From the IMG/VR virus record IMGVR_UViG_3300009537_001827, positions 1 through 64,000 of that record: 64,000 nt of DNA. One strand, 5' to 3'. This document shows, piece by piece, positions 31,208-39,709 of this stretch; position 1 is the stretch's first letter, and every line of letters starts with the position of its first letter. A model generated the notes under the pieces. It did no database searches and had not been told where the DNA came from. It saw only the letters and a list, made by a program, of their open reading frames with translations. A program made the position numbers and the translations under genes. This DNA comes from a virus.

Positions 31208-32536
31208 TTAGTGAACTCCTCCTGTTACTGCGCCTCGAATCGGAATCTCAGCGCGACGAATTCGCGGATCCCTTGATATGAAATCCTCTGCAAGAACTCC
31301 TGCGGGTCCAATGCTAACGACGAACGCGAAGTTGCTCGCATTGTCGGCGGTGGTCATCCGGAACGTCCAGCCATCGGAGTTCCGACTGATAATGTCCATG
31401 ACACCGCTCTGAGTCCCTGTCGGAGTTATCCGACTGTAAACCGCATCGATCCTCTGACATCGGTAGAACTCCGATGTTGCGACCCCATCCCTACTTATGA
31501 AGGCAGCAACATCCCTGTCGGTGGGTCCGATACCCACCCCACCCGAAACGCGACCCTGCACATGGCTGTCATTCTGAGCATCCTCTGCTGCTCCTGTCCC
31601 ATAGACGAGGCAACAAGCAGGCTCGAACGCGAGTCCGCTAATCGGGATGTCCGTCACCGTATTGGTCAGCGTGGCAATCTGTGTCACAGCAACCTGCAAA
31701 CCAGCACCGCCGCTGAATGCAACCCACATGAACAGGTCGTCGTCCGCCTCGATGACGTTTAGAGTGAATCCGTCAGTCACCGCTCCGGTAACGCTGTATC
31801 GAGCGTTCTCCGCCCCGGAAGTGTTGAGGCGCATGTGACACTCGGAACCGTGCAAACCAGCACCGAGATCATTCGTCGTGCCCACGCCGCCTTCATCACA
31901 GAACGTGATGAAGCCTTGATTCGGATTGAAAGCACTCCAGCCAACCCAACAGCCACGCCACTCTGTCGCATTGAGATCGGGAGGCGCACTGTTATTGCCC
32001 ATGCCCATCATCTGGACGAGAACGGTGTCGTTGAATCCGGCTCCCGTGACGTTTCTCGGGCCTGTTGTTCCATCTTCGAGAAACGATCCCATCGCGATGG
32101 AGCCGACCGAACTCCCTCCAACAGCCAGAACGTCCAACAAGAGATCGCCGCCCTGACCCGGATCGTTCTGAACATCAACGATTAGGGTGTAGCCATCACC
32201 GCCACCGGGACCTGTCATCGCATCGATGTCGATACGACCTTGATGAGCGCCGCCAGCAGTTAGGGTCCCTACGATCCCATCGTTACGGATCGCCCTAACA
32301 GCAACCGTCGTGCCGACGTTATCCTGAATCCGCCCGCAGAGAAATTGCCTCTGAGATGGTCCGGTCCCAACGCCATGCCCGAAGTTCCCATTGCCTTTGC
32401 TAATGTCGGCACCAGCAGAGAGCCCGGTCCATCGGATGTAGAGGAACTTCGGCGCAAACGGCAAACTCCGCTCGATCTTCGTACCGGCGACTGAGTTTCC
32501 AAACGAGAACCTATCCCGAGCAGCGAAGACAGACAT
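31208..32536 (-). CDS. Gly-rich structural protein
   Basis: 442 residues, low in charge, rich in Gly, Thr, Asn and Asp, with many short beta strands (FAPKFLYIRWTGLSAGADIS, DGYTLIVDVQNDPGQGGDLL). No transmembrane or catalytic motif. Composition and context fit a tail fibre or a receptor-binding protein. Two internal segments have similar rhythm (FNDTVLVQMMGMGN, FEPACCLVYGTGAA), hinting at a duplicated domain. Confidence 0.5.
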   Translation of the reverse strand: MSVFAARDRFSFGNSVAGTKIERSLPFAPKFLYIRWTGLSAGADISKGNGNFGHGVGTGPSQRQFLCGRIQDNVGTTVAVRAIRNDGIVGTLTAGGAHQGRIDIDAMTGPGGGDGYTLIVDVQNDPGQGGDLLLDVLAVGGSSVGSIAMGSFLEDGTTGPRNVTGAGFNDTVLVQMMGMGNNSAPPDLNATEWRGCWVGWSAFNPNQGFITFCDEGGVGTTNDLGAGLHGSECHMRLNTSGAENARYSVTGAVTDGFTLNVIEADDDLFMWVAFSGGAGLQVAVTQIATLTNTVTDIPISGLAFEPACCLVYGTGAAEDAQNDSHVQGRVSGGVGIGPTDRDVAAFISRDGVATSEFYRCQRIDAVYSRITPTGTQSGVMDIISRNSDGWTFRMTTADNASNFAFVVSIGPAGVLAEDFISRDPRIRRAEIPIRGAVTGGVH

Positions 32537-32538
32537 CG

Positions 32539-32844
32539 CTAGAGCCCTAACCTCGCAACAGTGGCGGCCTTGTCAGTCCAAATTTTCCTCGACTGGATCA
32601 AGTCGAAGACATCTGTAACTTCCTGCTCTGAAAGATTGTTGGCGACGACCTTGGCGATCACGAGTTGAAGTTCCGTTACCGATTGGTCGGTCAACCCCAG
32701 AGCATTCTTCGCCGTGTTTCCGTTGATCACACCACGACGAACTTCCCTGACAGCAGCAGCGAGATTGTGAGAACTAACCGCAGGAATTTCGGTTACTCCG
32801 TCCTCATCAATGCCGCGAAGTTGCTCGAATAGACCATTAGCCAT
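32539..32844 (-). CDS. Small helical protein
   Basis: 101 residues, ATG 32844 after TAGGAG. It is almost wholly helical (HNLAAAVREVRRGVINGNTA, LTDQSVTELQLVIAKVVANN, EVTDVFDLIQSRKIWTD), in contrast with its beta-rich neighbours. It may be a fibre chaperone or an oligomerising adaptor. No family recognised. Confidence 0.5.
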   Translation of the reverse strand: MANGLFEQLRGIDEDGVTEIPAVSSHNLAAAVREVRRGVINGNTAKNALGLTDQSVTELQLVIAKVVANNLSEQEVTDVFDLIQSRKIWTDKAATVARLGL

Positions 32845-32941
32845 GACACACTCCTAGATCGTGAGAGGGCCTTTATCCCGGCCTGTTACCCCCTCCAGCC
32901 TGCGGGACTGCTGACCGAGCCGCACTTCGTCACGAGGGCGA

Positions 32942-33250
32942 CTACTTCTGAAAGAGAGGCTTGCCCTCGTCGTCGTAGAAGATCGGCGCACGGTATTCGC
33001 CCGTGAGTCCACACTTCGGGCACTTGTACTCGTGCGTCTCTCCGTCCCACGGACCCTTCACGATGGTATCGTTGAAGTCCGCACCGCATCCAGAACGGTT
33101 CTTCCGATCCGCCTGTCTCGCTTCCGGGAGCCTGCCCTCTTCGAGCAGGGCATTCACCGTCTTGCGAGCCGCCTCAGAAAGCGTACCCCGGCACCGACGC
33201 TTGATGGCCCGGATATGCTCCTCAGCGTCTTTCTTGGTCATCTTCGCCAT
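32942..33250 (-). CDS. Zinc-ribbon protein
   Basis: 102 residues from the ATG at 33250. The N-terminal half is basic and helical (EEHIRAIKRRCRGTLSEAAR). The second half has SGCGADF and then YKCPKCGLTGEYRAPI, a C-x2-C zinc knuckle. It is flanked by structural genes. DNA or RNA binding is possible; its role in the tail block is unclear. Confidence 0.5.
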   Translation of the reverse strand: MAKMTKKDAEEHIRAIKRRCRGTLSEAARKTVNALLEEGRLPEARQADRKNRSGCGADFNDTIVKGPWDGETHEYKCPKCGLTGEYRAPIFYDDEGKPLFQK

Positions 33251-33271
33251 GATTCTCATACTCCGTTGAAA

Positions 33272-33287
33272 GTGTAAGCTATTACAC
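33272..33287 (-). repeat. Small inverted repeat at a gene end
   Basis: GTGTAA and TTACAC flank GCTA. The TAA stop of the gene ending at 33282 is part of one arm. The hairpin is short and lacks a T tract; it may slow transcript decay or be chance. Confidence 0.3.
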
Positions 33288-34019
33288 AGTGGTTCCGCTC
33301 AACTGCGAAGTGAAAGTGGTTTTCTGAGCGGCGTCATCCGCAATGAGCGACTGCTCAATCCACGTACCGATGGCTTCGGCCGCAGCGAGCACGGTGGTCG
33401 GCACCGAGATGGCCACGCCGTCATCGACGAACGAGACGCCACCCGGGGCGGTCTTCCTGTTCGCGACCGAGCCGGAGTCACCCTTCGCGGTGGCCAGACC
33501 AATCTTGATCTTCGCTGCCGGGTCAGCAGTCAACTCGACCTCGGCATCGTTGAGCGTCAGCGATGCGTTCGTGTTCTTCCAGAAGAACTTCTCGTAACGC
33601 TGCGTCGGAGACGCCTCCGAAGCCGACTTGAGGAACATCCCGTTCCGAGAAGTCTCATTCGGTCCGATAGTCGCACGGGTCGGACCCGCCGAGCCCTGTG
33701 TGACCGTGACCGTCCGGGCACCATCGGTTCCTGACAGTACGAGCTTCAGGATGCGCTCGAAAGTCTTCGCGCCGACGACCTCTACGGCACCGGTCAAAGA
33801 GAGGACTTCGGTATCGACAGCACCGGTCGCAAGCCTGCCAGTCACGGTCAGGGTACGGACATCGGCACCATCGGACACCGCTGCGATGACGCTGTTGGCC
33901 GTCAACTGCGTCATCTCGGGACGATTCAGAAGATCAATCGCCCCTCCGGATGTGCTGACATCATCCTCCGGTCGGGCAGCCGACCCATAGGCGATGAGTT
34001 CAGCGGCGGTGATGGACAT
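33282..34019 (-). CDS. Virion structural protein
   Basis: 245 residues from the ATG at 34019 after AAAGGAG. A short helical start (MSITAAELIAYGSAARPEDD) leads to beta-rich sequence with repeated T-V-T runs (VRTLTVTGRLATGAVDTEVL, ARTVTVTQGSAGP). No motif of known function. Probably a tail or fibre-associated protein. Its stop codon lies inside a 6 bp inverted repeat (33272-33287). Confidence 0.5.
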   Translation of the reverse strand: MSITAAELIAYGSAARPEDDVSTSGGAIDLLNRPEMTQLTANSVIAAVSDGADVRTLTVTGRLATGAVDTEVLSLTGAVEVVGAKTFERILKLVLSGTDGARTVTVTQGSAGPTRATIGPNETSRNGMFLKSASEASPTQRYEKFFWKNTNASLTLNDAEVELTADPAAKIKIGLATAKGDSGSVANRKTAPGGVSFVDDGVAISVPTTVLAAAEAIGTWIEQSLIADDAAQKTTFTSQLSGTTV

Positions 34020-34089
34020 CTGCAATTCTCCTTTGAAGCAGGTGGATTTCGCGGTGATGGAACTACGAACAATCTATTTCAAACTCCGG

Positions 34090-35616
34090 TTAGTACTCAA
34101 CCGGTGTGGTTCTCTCGAAAGTATGGACGTTGACGAGCCCGAAACGCAATGCGGTCTGATTCAAGTTGTCTCCATCGATGTAGAAGAGGGCCTCCCTCTC
34201 CCACGAATCCGACTTCGCCGCGCTGTCGGGCGGGAACTCCAAGACCGACGTATCGACCAGAGATCCATCGACGTAGAAGCGCGTCTCGCCAGCAATGATG
34301 ACGATTTCGAGGTAGTGAGGATCGACGGGACTGATCCCGGTGTCAAAATCATCCGTGACGGCCCCGAAAGAAGCATCGTCCTGAACTCTGGCCTTCCAAT
34401 TCCCGGCCCCCTCGGCAACAAAGCCCACGATGGGCTCCTTATCCGTCCCTTTGTTACCCCGGAGAGCGAAACCAACGATGGCGAGATCAATGCTCGCCCG
34501 ATTCATGTCTTCGATCCAAGCCAGAGCACCGAAGTACCAACCAATCGGAGAGGCGTCAAACCGGTTATAGAGTCCCCATCTCACGTCCTGCTGCTGCGTG
34601 TCGAGGACGAGGTACGCCGCAGCGTCATCGGGATTCCCCTGACCTATCGGGGCCAGACACCTGCCGACCCAGAACTGATCGTTGTTCGTCCAGAGTCCTT
34701 TGTTGACGAGCGAGGAATTGAAGAGAACGAAGTCTCCTTCTAGCGTGCCTCCTCGACCCCTGTAGATCCTCGCAGCACTAGGATTCTCGCCCGAGAGATT
34801 TCCATTCCAGAACGCGCCGAAAAAATAGCTCGGTCGGAAGACATTGAGACGGGCTTCGCTCAGGACCGGATCGGATTCGCTCGTCAGCCAGTAGTAATGA
34901 AAACGCTCCATCGCGATGTCCATCGAGACAGGGTTCGACCCATCACCCTTGATGTGCGCCCCGATGTATCTCAACGACTGATGGTCGGTCACCGTGAGTG
35001 CAGGGAAGAGCAACACACTGGTCCGACGCAAAAGGCCATCGACGTAAAACCTCACCGATCCCGGCTGAACGACTATCTCCAACAGGCGAGGCGTGGTCGG
35101 GCTGAGCCCGGTGTCAAACTGGTCAACTGTCCCCGCTCCATCTTCGACTCGACAGAGCCAGTTCCCCGAGCCCTGAATGAAGAAGCCAATGACAGGCCGC
35201 ACGCGAGCATTGAATCCGTTGTCGAACGTATCGGGTCTGCCGAACCCGCACAGAGCGAACTCGATGTTCGCCCGGTTCAGATCCGCGATCTTCACGAAAG
35301 CCCGGTAGTACATCCCGACCGGAGCACCGGTCTGCTTGTTGAAAATCGCATGGAACGCACCTCCGTAATAACGATGCGCTTGAGAGGCCGCAGCCGCGCC
35401 AGCGGGAGCCGTCAGCCTCAGATTCGGCAGGCCATCATTCGTGCTGAAGACTCCTGAGATACCCGCTGTGTTCCTGTCAGCATAGACAGGAAGAGAAAAA
35501 CTGGAGAGAAAGTCCACGGCCCGGAACGTGTGGGCAATCTCGTGCTCCGAGGCGTACCAGATGAGCCCTTGCGAATTGCCCTGTCGGGCGGAAGCAAGAA
35601 CGGAATCGACAGCCAT
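34090..35616 (-). CDS. Tail protein with two lectin-like domains
   Basis: 508 residues. Two copies of a jelly-roll (concanavalin-like) domain are visible: MYYRAFVKIADLNRANIEFA ... LLEIVVQPGSVRFYVDGLL in the first half and WYFGALAWIEDMNRASIDLA ... YLEIVIIAGETRFYVDGSL in the second. The key F-Y-V-D-G strand is the usual inner strand of LamG-type folds. Related domains occur in the next two genes. Carbohydrate binding at the host surface is the likely role. Start overlaps the upstream stop (TGATG). Confidence 0.65.
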   Translation of the reverse strand: MAVDSVLASARQGNSQGLIWYASEHEIAHTFRAVDFLSSFSLPVYADRNTAGISGVFSTNDGLPNLRLTAPAGAAAASQAHRYYGGAFHAIFNKQTGAPVGMYYRAFVKIADLNRANIEFALCGFGRPDTFDNGFNARVRPVIGFFIQGSGNWLCRVEDGAGTVDQFDTGLSPTTPRLLEIVVQPGSVRFYVDGLLRRTSVLLFPALTVTDHQSLRYIGAHIKGDGSNPVSMDIAMERFHYYWLTSESDPVLSEARLNVFRPSYFFGAFWNGNLSGENPSAARIYRGRGGTLEGDFVLFNSSLVNKGLWTNNDQFWVGRCLAPIGQGNPDDAAAYLVLDTQQQDVRWGLYNRFDASPIGWYFGALAWIEDMNRASIDLAIVGFALRGNKGTDKEPIVGFVAEGAGNWKARVQDDASFGAVTDDFDTGISPVDPHYLEIVIIAGETRFYVDGSLVDTSVLEFPPDSAAKSDSWEREALFYIDGDNLNQTALRFGLVNVHTFERTTPVEY

Positions 35617-36401
35617 CAGTCGAGCACCGGAAAAGAGTGTGCCGCGAACATCCCGAGTCGAGCCTCGCTCGCCGCCACGTTATCCCCACCAATGTAGACC
35701 ATCGCGAAGCGAACGTACCCACCTGTCGGTTTCGCACAACTCGCCGGAGGATATTCGAGCGTGCTCGTGAACTTGTGGAGGCCATCGATGTAGAATCGCG
35801 TCTCGCCCGGCCGAATGACCATCTCCAGCAGACTCGACACGAGAGGATCAACGCCGAGGTCCACCTCTTCAGTCGCGGGACTCGATGCATCGAGGACATC
35901 CACACGGGACTTCCAGTTGCTCAACCCGTTCGCGATGAACCCAATCAGAGGCCGCTTGTCGAACGCGAGATCCCCGAATTCTCCGAAGCCGACGAAGAGA
36001 GGGTCCATCGTGCTCTGCCCGGAGTGCAACCGAATCTGACATCGGAGGTACAGTCCGTAAGGCAGAGGAGAAGACAGACCGGATTGTTTGTTGACAACCC
36101 AGACGCCCTCACCATCTGACCGACTATCGCCCCCGCCATTGAGCGAAGAGAAGAAGAGCGAGTACGCATCATCGGGATTCCCCTGCCCTGTCCTCGACGC
36201 AATCCGGATGCAATCCTCACCATCTCCGGCGGTAAACAGACCGGTTGACAGAGCGACAGTCGTACCGAATGTCTGTCGGGCTCGGGCCGACCACGATCCC
36301 ACCCGCCAGTCTCCGACTGTTCGGGCTCTCTCGCCGACATAGACGAAGTAGTACTGCCCCGCGAGATACCTCCGCGCCCGAACGAGGGCCGAGTCAGCCA
36401 T
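35616..36401 (-). CDS. Tail protein with one lectin-like domain
   Basis: 261 residues. It carries one domain of the same kind: LYLRCQIRLHSGQSTMDPLF, VIGF-like PLIGFIANGLSNWKSRVDVL, and LLEMVIRPGETRFYIDGLHK. The N-terminal third is different and may dock it to the baseplate. It probably arose by tandem duplication with its neighbour at 34090. Coupled to both flanking genes by TGATG overlaps. Confidence 0.6.
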   Translation of the reverse strand: MADSALVRARRYLAGQYYFVYVGERARTVGDWRVGSWSARARQTFGTTVALSTGLFTAGDGEDCIRIASRTGQGNPDDAYSLFFSSLNGGGDSRSDGEGVWVVNKQSGLSSPLPYGLYLRCQIRLHSGQSTMDPLFVGFGEFGDLAFDKRPLIGFIANGLSNWKSRVDVLDASSPATEEVDLGVDPLVSSLLEMVIRPGETRFYIDGLHKFTSTLEYPPASCAKPTGGYVRFAMVYIGGDNVAASEARLGMFAAHSFPVLD

Positions 36402-37687
36402 CAGACCGGAGGATTGTCCGGGTAATCAAAGAAACCGTACCGTTGCTCAAGGGCCTTACTCGCACACCCGCCGCCACCCACGACACGCTCATACCTGAGC
36501 CCATCGCTCGAAGTAAAGAAACCAGTCGGAAACGAGGCACCGCCCCCACCCGGAGGGTCATCCCCGAAGACCGCGTGACTCACCACAAAGCGTGAGCCGA
36601 AGTGACTGTTCGGAGGGATCGTGAAAGCGTTGTTGTGCTTCTCTTCGCCATCGACGAAGAACTTCACCGCACCGGGAATCACCACGATCTCCAGCAGGTG
36701 AGGCTCGTCGATCATGTTGATCCCGAGATCAATCCCTTCCGTTTGCTGACCACTGGACTCACCGTCTTGCGTGACCGCCCTGAGAGTCGTGGGAACTCTT
36801 GACCCCGCGATACCGACCCCGATGACCTCGAAGTACGCGAACGCGCCATTCCCGGGATAGTTGAAGTCCTGTGCGATCCCCCACAGCGCCGCCTGCAAGT
36901 ACTCTGTGTTAGCAGGATCGACAGAGACAAGACCCCGGTAATAGAGTCCCCAACCTCCCGCGTGCCGGGTGGAGAAAGGCACTGTGTCCGGCATCCGGCG
37001 GGCATACCCCGACCTTCCAGCACCGCCATACGCCGCATTGATCGAGCCTGTCGCAATCGGGATGTTCGAGGCAGAGTTCGTTCCCGCCGGAGCCGTCGCC
37101 ATCGTCTCCGTCGCACCCCAACTAAGCCATCCTGCCTGATCCTGAGACGAGCGGGCCAGTGATAGGAACGGATCGACCGCAGGCGGAGGTTCGGACTCCC
37201 ACGGAATCTCGACCGAATTCGAGATGAACTTGTCTCTCGGGACGATGTTCGGCTGGACCGCCCTCTGGATCAGCGTGTCATCTATCGTCACCCGGGCGAT
37301 CCGATTCGTGTTGAGCGTCCGGTAGAGGAGATCGAACCGGAGGCTCCGGGTGTTCCCCTGAAGGTTCCGGGTCAGGATGATCCCGTCTATCGACACCCGG
37401 GGAACGTAGTCCTCGATATTCTGTCGAAGCTGGAAGGAGACAACGGGCAGGAGGATGTCGAGTTCCACCCCGGCCTGCTCCAGTTGATCGAGGTCCACTC
37501 CATAATCCGGCTGCCAGAACTTCGCACCACGGAGAAAGTCGAGCAGGAAGTGGATGTTGCTTCTCTGCGCCCCCTCCATCGACAGGAAAGCACCGGACTT
37601 CGCGACCTGCATCGGATAGATCACGCTCCGGATGCGCTGGATGTGCTCCGGCCTGTTGAAGAGATTCGCGACTTCCCTCGGGCTCAT
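36401..37687 (-). CDS. gp25-like baseplate wedge fused to a lectin-like domain
   Basis: 428 residues. Residues 1-130 match the GPW/gp25 family: MQVAKSGAFLSMEGAQRSNI, LLDFLRGAKFWQPDYGVDLD, then VELDILLPVVSFQLRQNIED and PRVSIDGI. gp25 is the core wedge protein that starts sheath assembly. After residue 180 a jelly-roll domain like those of the two downstream genes follows (LLEIVVIPGAVKFFVDGEEK). Normal gp25 is about 130 residues, so this is a clear fusion that puts a binding domain directly on the wedge. I see no stop or frameshift between the parts. Confidence 0.75.
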   Translation of the reverse strand: MSPREVANLFNRPEHIQRIRSVIYPMQVAKSGAFLSMEGAQRSNIHFLLDFLRGAKFWQPDYGVDLDQLEQAGVELDILLPVVSFQLRQNIEDYVPRVSIDGIILTRNLQGNTRSLRFDLLYRTLNTNRIARVTIDDTLIQRAVQPNIVPRDKFISNSVEIPWESEPPPAVDPFLSLARSSQDQAGWLSWGATETMATAPAGTNSASNIPIATGSINAAYGGAGRSGYARRMPDTVPFSTRHAGGWGLYYRGLVSVDPANTEYLQAALWGIAQDFNYPGNGAFAYFEVIGVGIAGSRVPTTLRAVTQDGESSGQQTEGIDLGINMIDEPHLLEIVVIPGAVKFFVDGEEKHNNAFTIPPNSHFGSRFVVSHAVFGDDPPGGGGASFPTGFFTSSDGLRYERVVGGGGCASKALEQRYGFFDYPDNPPV

Positions 37688-37953
37688 GTCTGCGCTCCGG
37701 TCGTCACGGTCGGCAACGTCACGAACATCGAGAGATCATACTCCGCCGGGTGAAGCAGTCGGCTCGACTCAGCGATGTCCGCCCATCGTGTGTGGTCCCC
37801 GTAGACCACGGAAGCCAACGATTGAAGAGCAAAGCCTTCCGCCCGGACGAGTGGCGGAGTGATCTCAATTCTCGGAACCACGGCAGGGAACGACCTCCGT
37901 TCGAGGAACGTCCTCTCACCTGTATCCGCATTGATCGGATACTTGATAGCCAT
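37684..37953 (-). CDS. Tail protein X-like (LysM) baseplate protein
   Basis: 89 residues. The C-terminal half, LASVVYGDHTRWADIAESSR followed by LLHPAEYDLSMFVTLP, is a LysM-like segment as in P2 gpX and T4 gp53. These small proteins join wedges around the hub. It lies between the gp25 fusion and the tube-like protein, the usual place. Overlap by ATGA supports co-translation. Confidence 0.7.
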   Translation of the reverse strand: MAIKYPINADTGERTFLERRSFPAVVPRIEITPPLVRAEGFALQSLASVVYGDHTRWADIAESSRLLHPAEYDLSMFVTLPTVTTGAQT

Positions 37954-37954
37954 C

Positions 37955-38668
37955 TTATATCGGAGACGCCCCGAACGCTGCGCTCGGAATGGCGAGTCCT
38001 TCCTCGGAGATCAGACCCGGCAAGAGGTCGCCGAATAGTTCCGGGATGAGGTCGATGCCCGCCGACCCGGAAGCCACGAGAGCCAGACTGTTCCGCTCCT
38101 TCGTCATGCTCCTGTAGATCGCACCTTCCTCGATCACCCCGAGGCTGAAGTTCACGGAGATGTGCATCGGGTTGAGGTACTGGTCATGAACGACCTCACT
38201 GATCGGGGCCTGCAAGACCCGGCACTTCCAGATCCGCGTCCCGTAAACGAAGAACGCTACGGGAGGAGGCAGGTAAGCATCCGGGAGTGACATGAGATCC
38301 TTCACCGCCTGCGGGAGATCCTTGAACGGATTCGCGTTAGTCGGCTGCTTCGGTTCAAGGAAGCTCTCGACGGTCGCTATGACATCCCGAAGCCCCACAC
38401 CCGGAGTCGAAGGGACGAAGAGATTGATCCCTCCCGTGTTCCGGGACGCCGACTTGTCCCAATAGCAGGTGAACGAAATGGTCTTCTCCGCGCCACCGGT
38501 CCACCATCTCTGAGGCGCACGCCAGCCGGGGACATCCCTCGACTCATAGTTCGGTCTCTTCGCAACGTCGATCTGTGTCGGGTTCAGCATGAACCGTAGG
38601 AACAGACCGAACTGTAGGTTCACCAGAGCACCGGGGATCCGGCGGGCAGCATCGGAATAGGTGCCCAT
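37955..38668 (-). CDS. Contractile-system baseplate protein (Afp7-like)
   Basis: 237 residues. The start LRFMLNPTQIDVAKRPNYES and AEKTISFTCYWDKSA match the pattern of contractile-injection-system proteins next to the hub (F-x-F/L-N-P-x-x-I, then I-S-F-x-x-x-W). These contact the tube tip and often carry LysM; here the LysM-like part is the separate gene at 37684. A late segment (YLNPMHISVNFSLGVIEEGA) fits the family fold. Confidence 0.6.
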   Translation of the reverse strand: MGTYSDAARRIPGALVNLQFGLFLRFMLNPTQIDVAKRPNYESRDVPGWRAPQRWWTGGAEKTISFTCYWDKSASRNTGGINLFVPSTPGVGLRDVIATVESFLEPKQPTNANPFKDLPQAVKDLMSLPDAYLPPPVAFFVYGTRIWKCRVLQAPISEVVHDQYLNPMHISVNFSLGVIEEGAIYRSMTKERNSLALVASGSAGIDLIPELFGDLLPGLISEEGLAIPSAAFGASPI

Positions 38669-38934
38669 CAGATGAAAGCGATCCCCGAGCCGGGGATGTT
38701 AGAAGCCGTGCCTGCACCGCCCTGCACACCGACGACCGTCACCTTGAGGTGCTGCTCCAAGAACTCCAGCGTTGCCTTGGCCTGAGACTCGAACAACTGA
38801 CGCCTCCATGTTGCGATTTGCTCGGGACTGGCCACGACGGATTGCTCCGCGATCTCGCTGTAGGCGCCTTCCGTACTCGCGACTCCGCCGAGCATCGCAT
38901 CGGCCAGAGCCTCAATTGCTGATTGACTCGCCAT
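38668..38934 (-). CDS. Small baseplate-region protein
   Basis: 88 residues, mainly helical (ALADAMLGGVASTEGAYSEI, LFESQAKATLEFLEQHLK) with a Gly-rich end (GVQGGAGTASNIPGSGIAFI). It is locked between the spike gene and the Afp7-like gene. The flexible Gly-rich tail could be a linker in the hub. No family recognised. Confidence 0.5.
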   Translation of the reverse strand: MASQSAIEALADAMLGGVASTEGAYSEIAEQSVVASPEQIATWRRQLFESQAKATLEFLEQHLKVTVVGVQGGAGTASNIPGSGIAFI

Positions 38935-38944
38935 CGTCTCCCCT

Positions 38945-39709
38945 TTACTTCGTTGCCCGAACGCTACTCGACCCGTCGATGTGATTGAAGCCCGTGTAGG
39001 GGTCGATGGACTTGGTGGTGATCAAGCCACCGGAACGGGAGCCAGCGTCAAGATTGATAAAACCTCCGGCCCTCACCTCCACGTCTCCACGGGCGTCGAT
39101 ACTAGCATCGTTGCCGACCACGATCTCCGCGTCATCCCCCGTCACGATCCGGGCCTTCTCAGGGGCCTCGATCCGAATGTTGCCATCGGCGTCGAGCGTG
39201 ATGACCGCACCTGTCTGGCCATGCGTGACCCGAATCTGACCGGGATCAAGCAGGATCTCATGCCTGCTGACCCCATCGAAGATGCGGATCGACTCTTCCC
39301 CGGTCGTCCGGTCGATGAGAACGACGGTCCCATCTTCGTGAGTGATCCTGTAAGTGTTCCGGCCCTCCGTGTCGTTGAAAATATACTTCCAGTTCTCGGT
39401 GAAGTACATCCGGACGTAGGGATAGTCCGCGAGCCATTCGGTAAAGGATTCATCCTCGGTCTGAGGGTTAACCAAAATGGCGACCCCACACCAGCACCAG
39501 TAACGCGGGTCGTCCTCGAATCGCTCGATCAGCGCCCAGAGCGAATCCCCGTACTTCTCAATCCATTCGCGACTCGGGACCGCGAGCCACATCGTCTCGT
39601 TCGCCGGATACGCCCGGATGATGTTCCCATCGAACTCAACGCCCACGAAGCCTCTCTTCGAGGCGTCGTCCTGATAGAATTCTCCACCTGCGAATCGGGC
39701 CAGCTTCAT
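38945..39709 (-). CDS. Baseplate spike protein (gp5/gpV-like)
   Basis: 254 residues. The N-terminal half is an OB-like and mixed region. From about residue 120 the chain has regular short strands (TYRITHEDGTVVLIDRTTGE, GAVITLDADGNIRIEAPEKA, DDAEIVVGNDASIDARGDVE), the mark of a trimeric beta-helix needle. The C-terminal end lacks a HxH iron site or a PAAR motif, so a separate tip protein would be expected. It overlaps the hub gene by ATGA. Confidence 0.7.
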   Translation of the reverse strand: MKLARFAGGEFYQDDASKRGFVGVEFDGNIIRAYPANETMWLAVPSREWIEKYGDSLWALIERFEDDPRYWCWCGVAILVNPQTEDESFTEWLADYPYVRMYFTENWKYIFNDTEGRNTYRITHEDGTVVLIDRTTGEESIRIFDGVSRHEILLDPGQIRVTHGQTGAVITLDADGNIRIEAPEKARIVTGDDAEIVVGNDASIDARGDVEVRAGGFINLDAGSRSGGLITTKSIDPYTGFNHIDGSSSVRATK

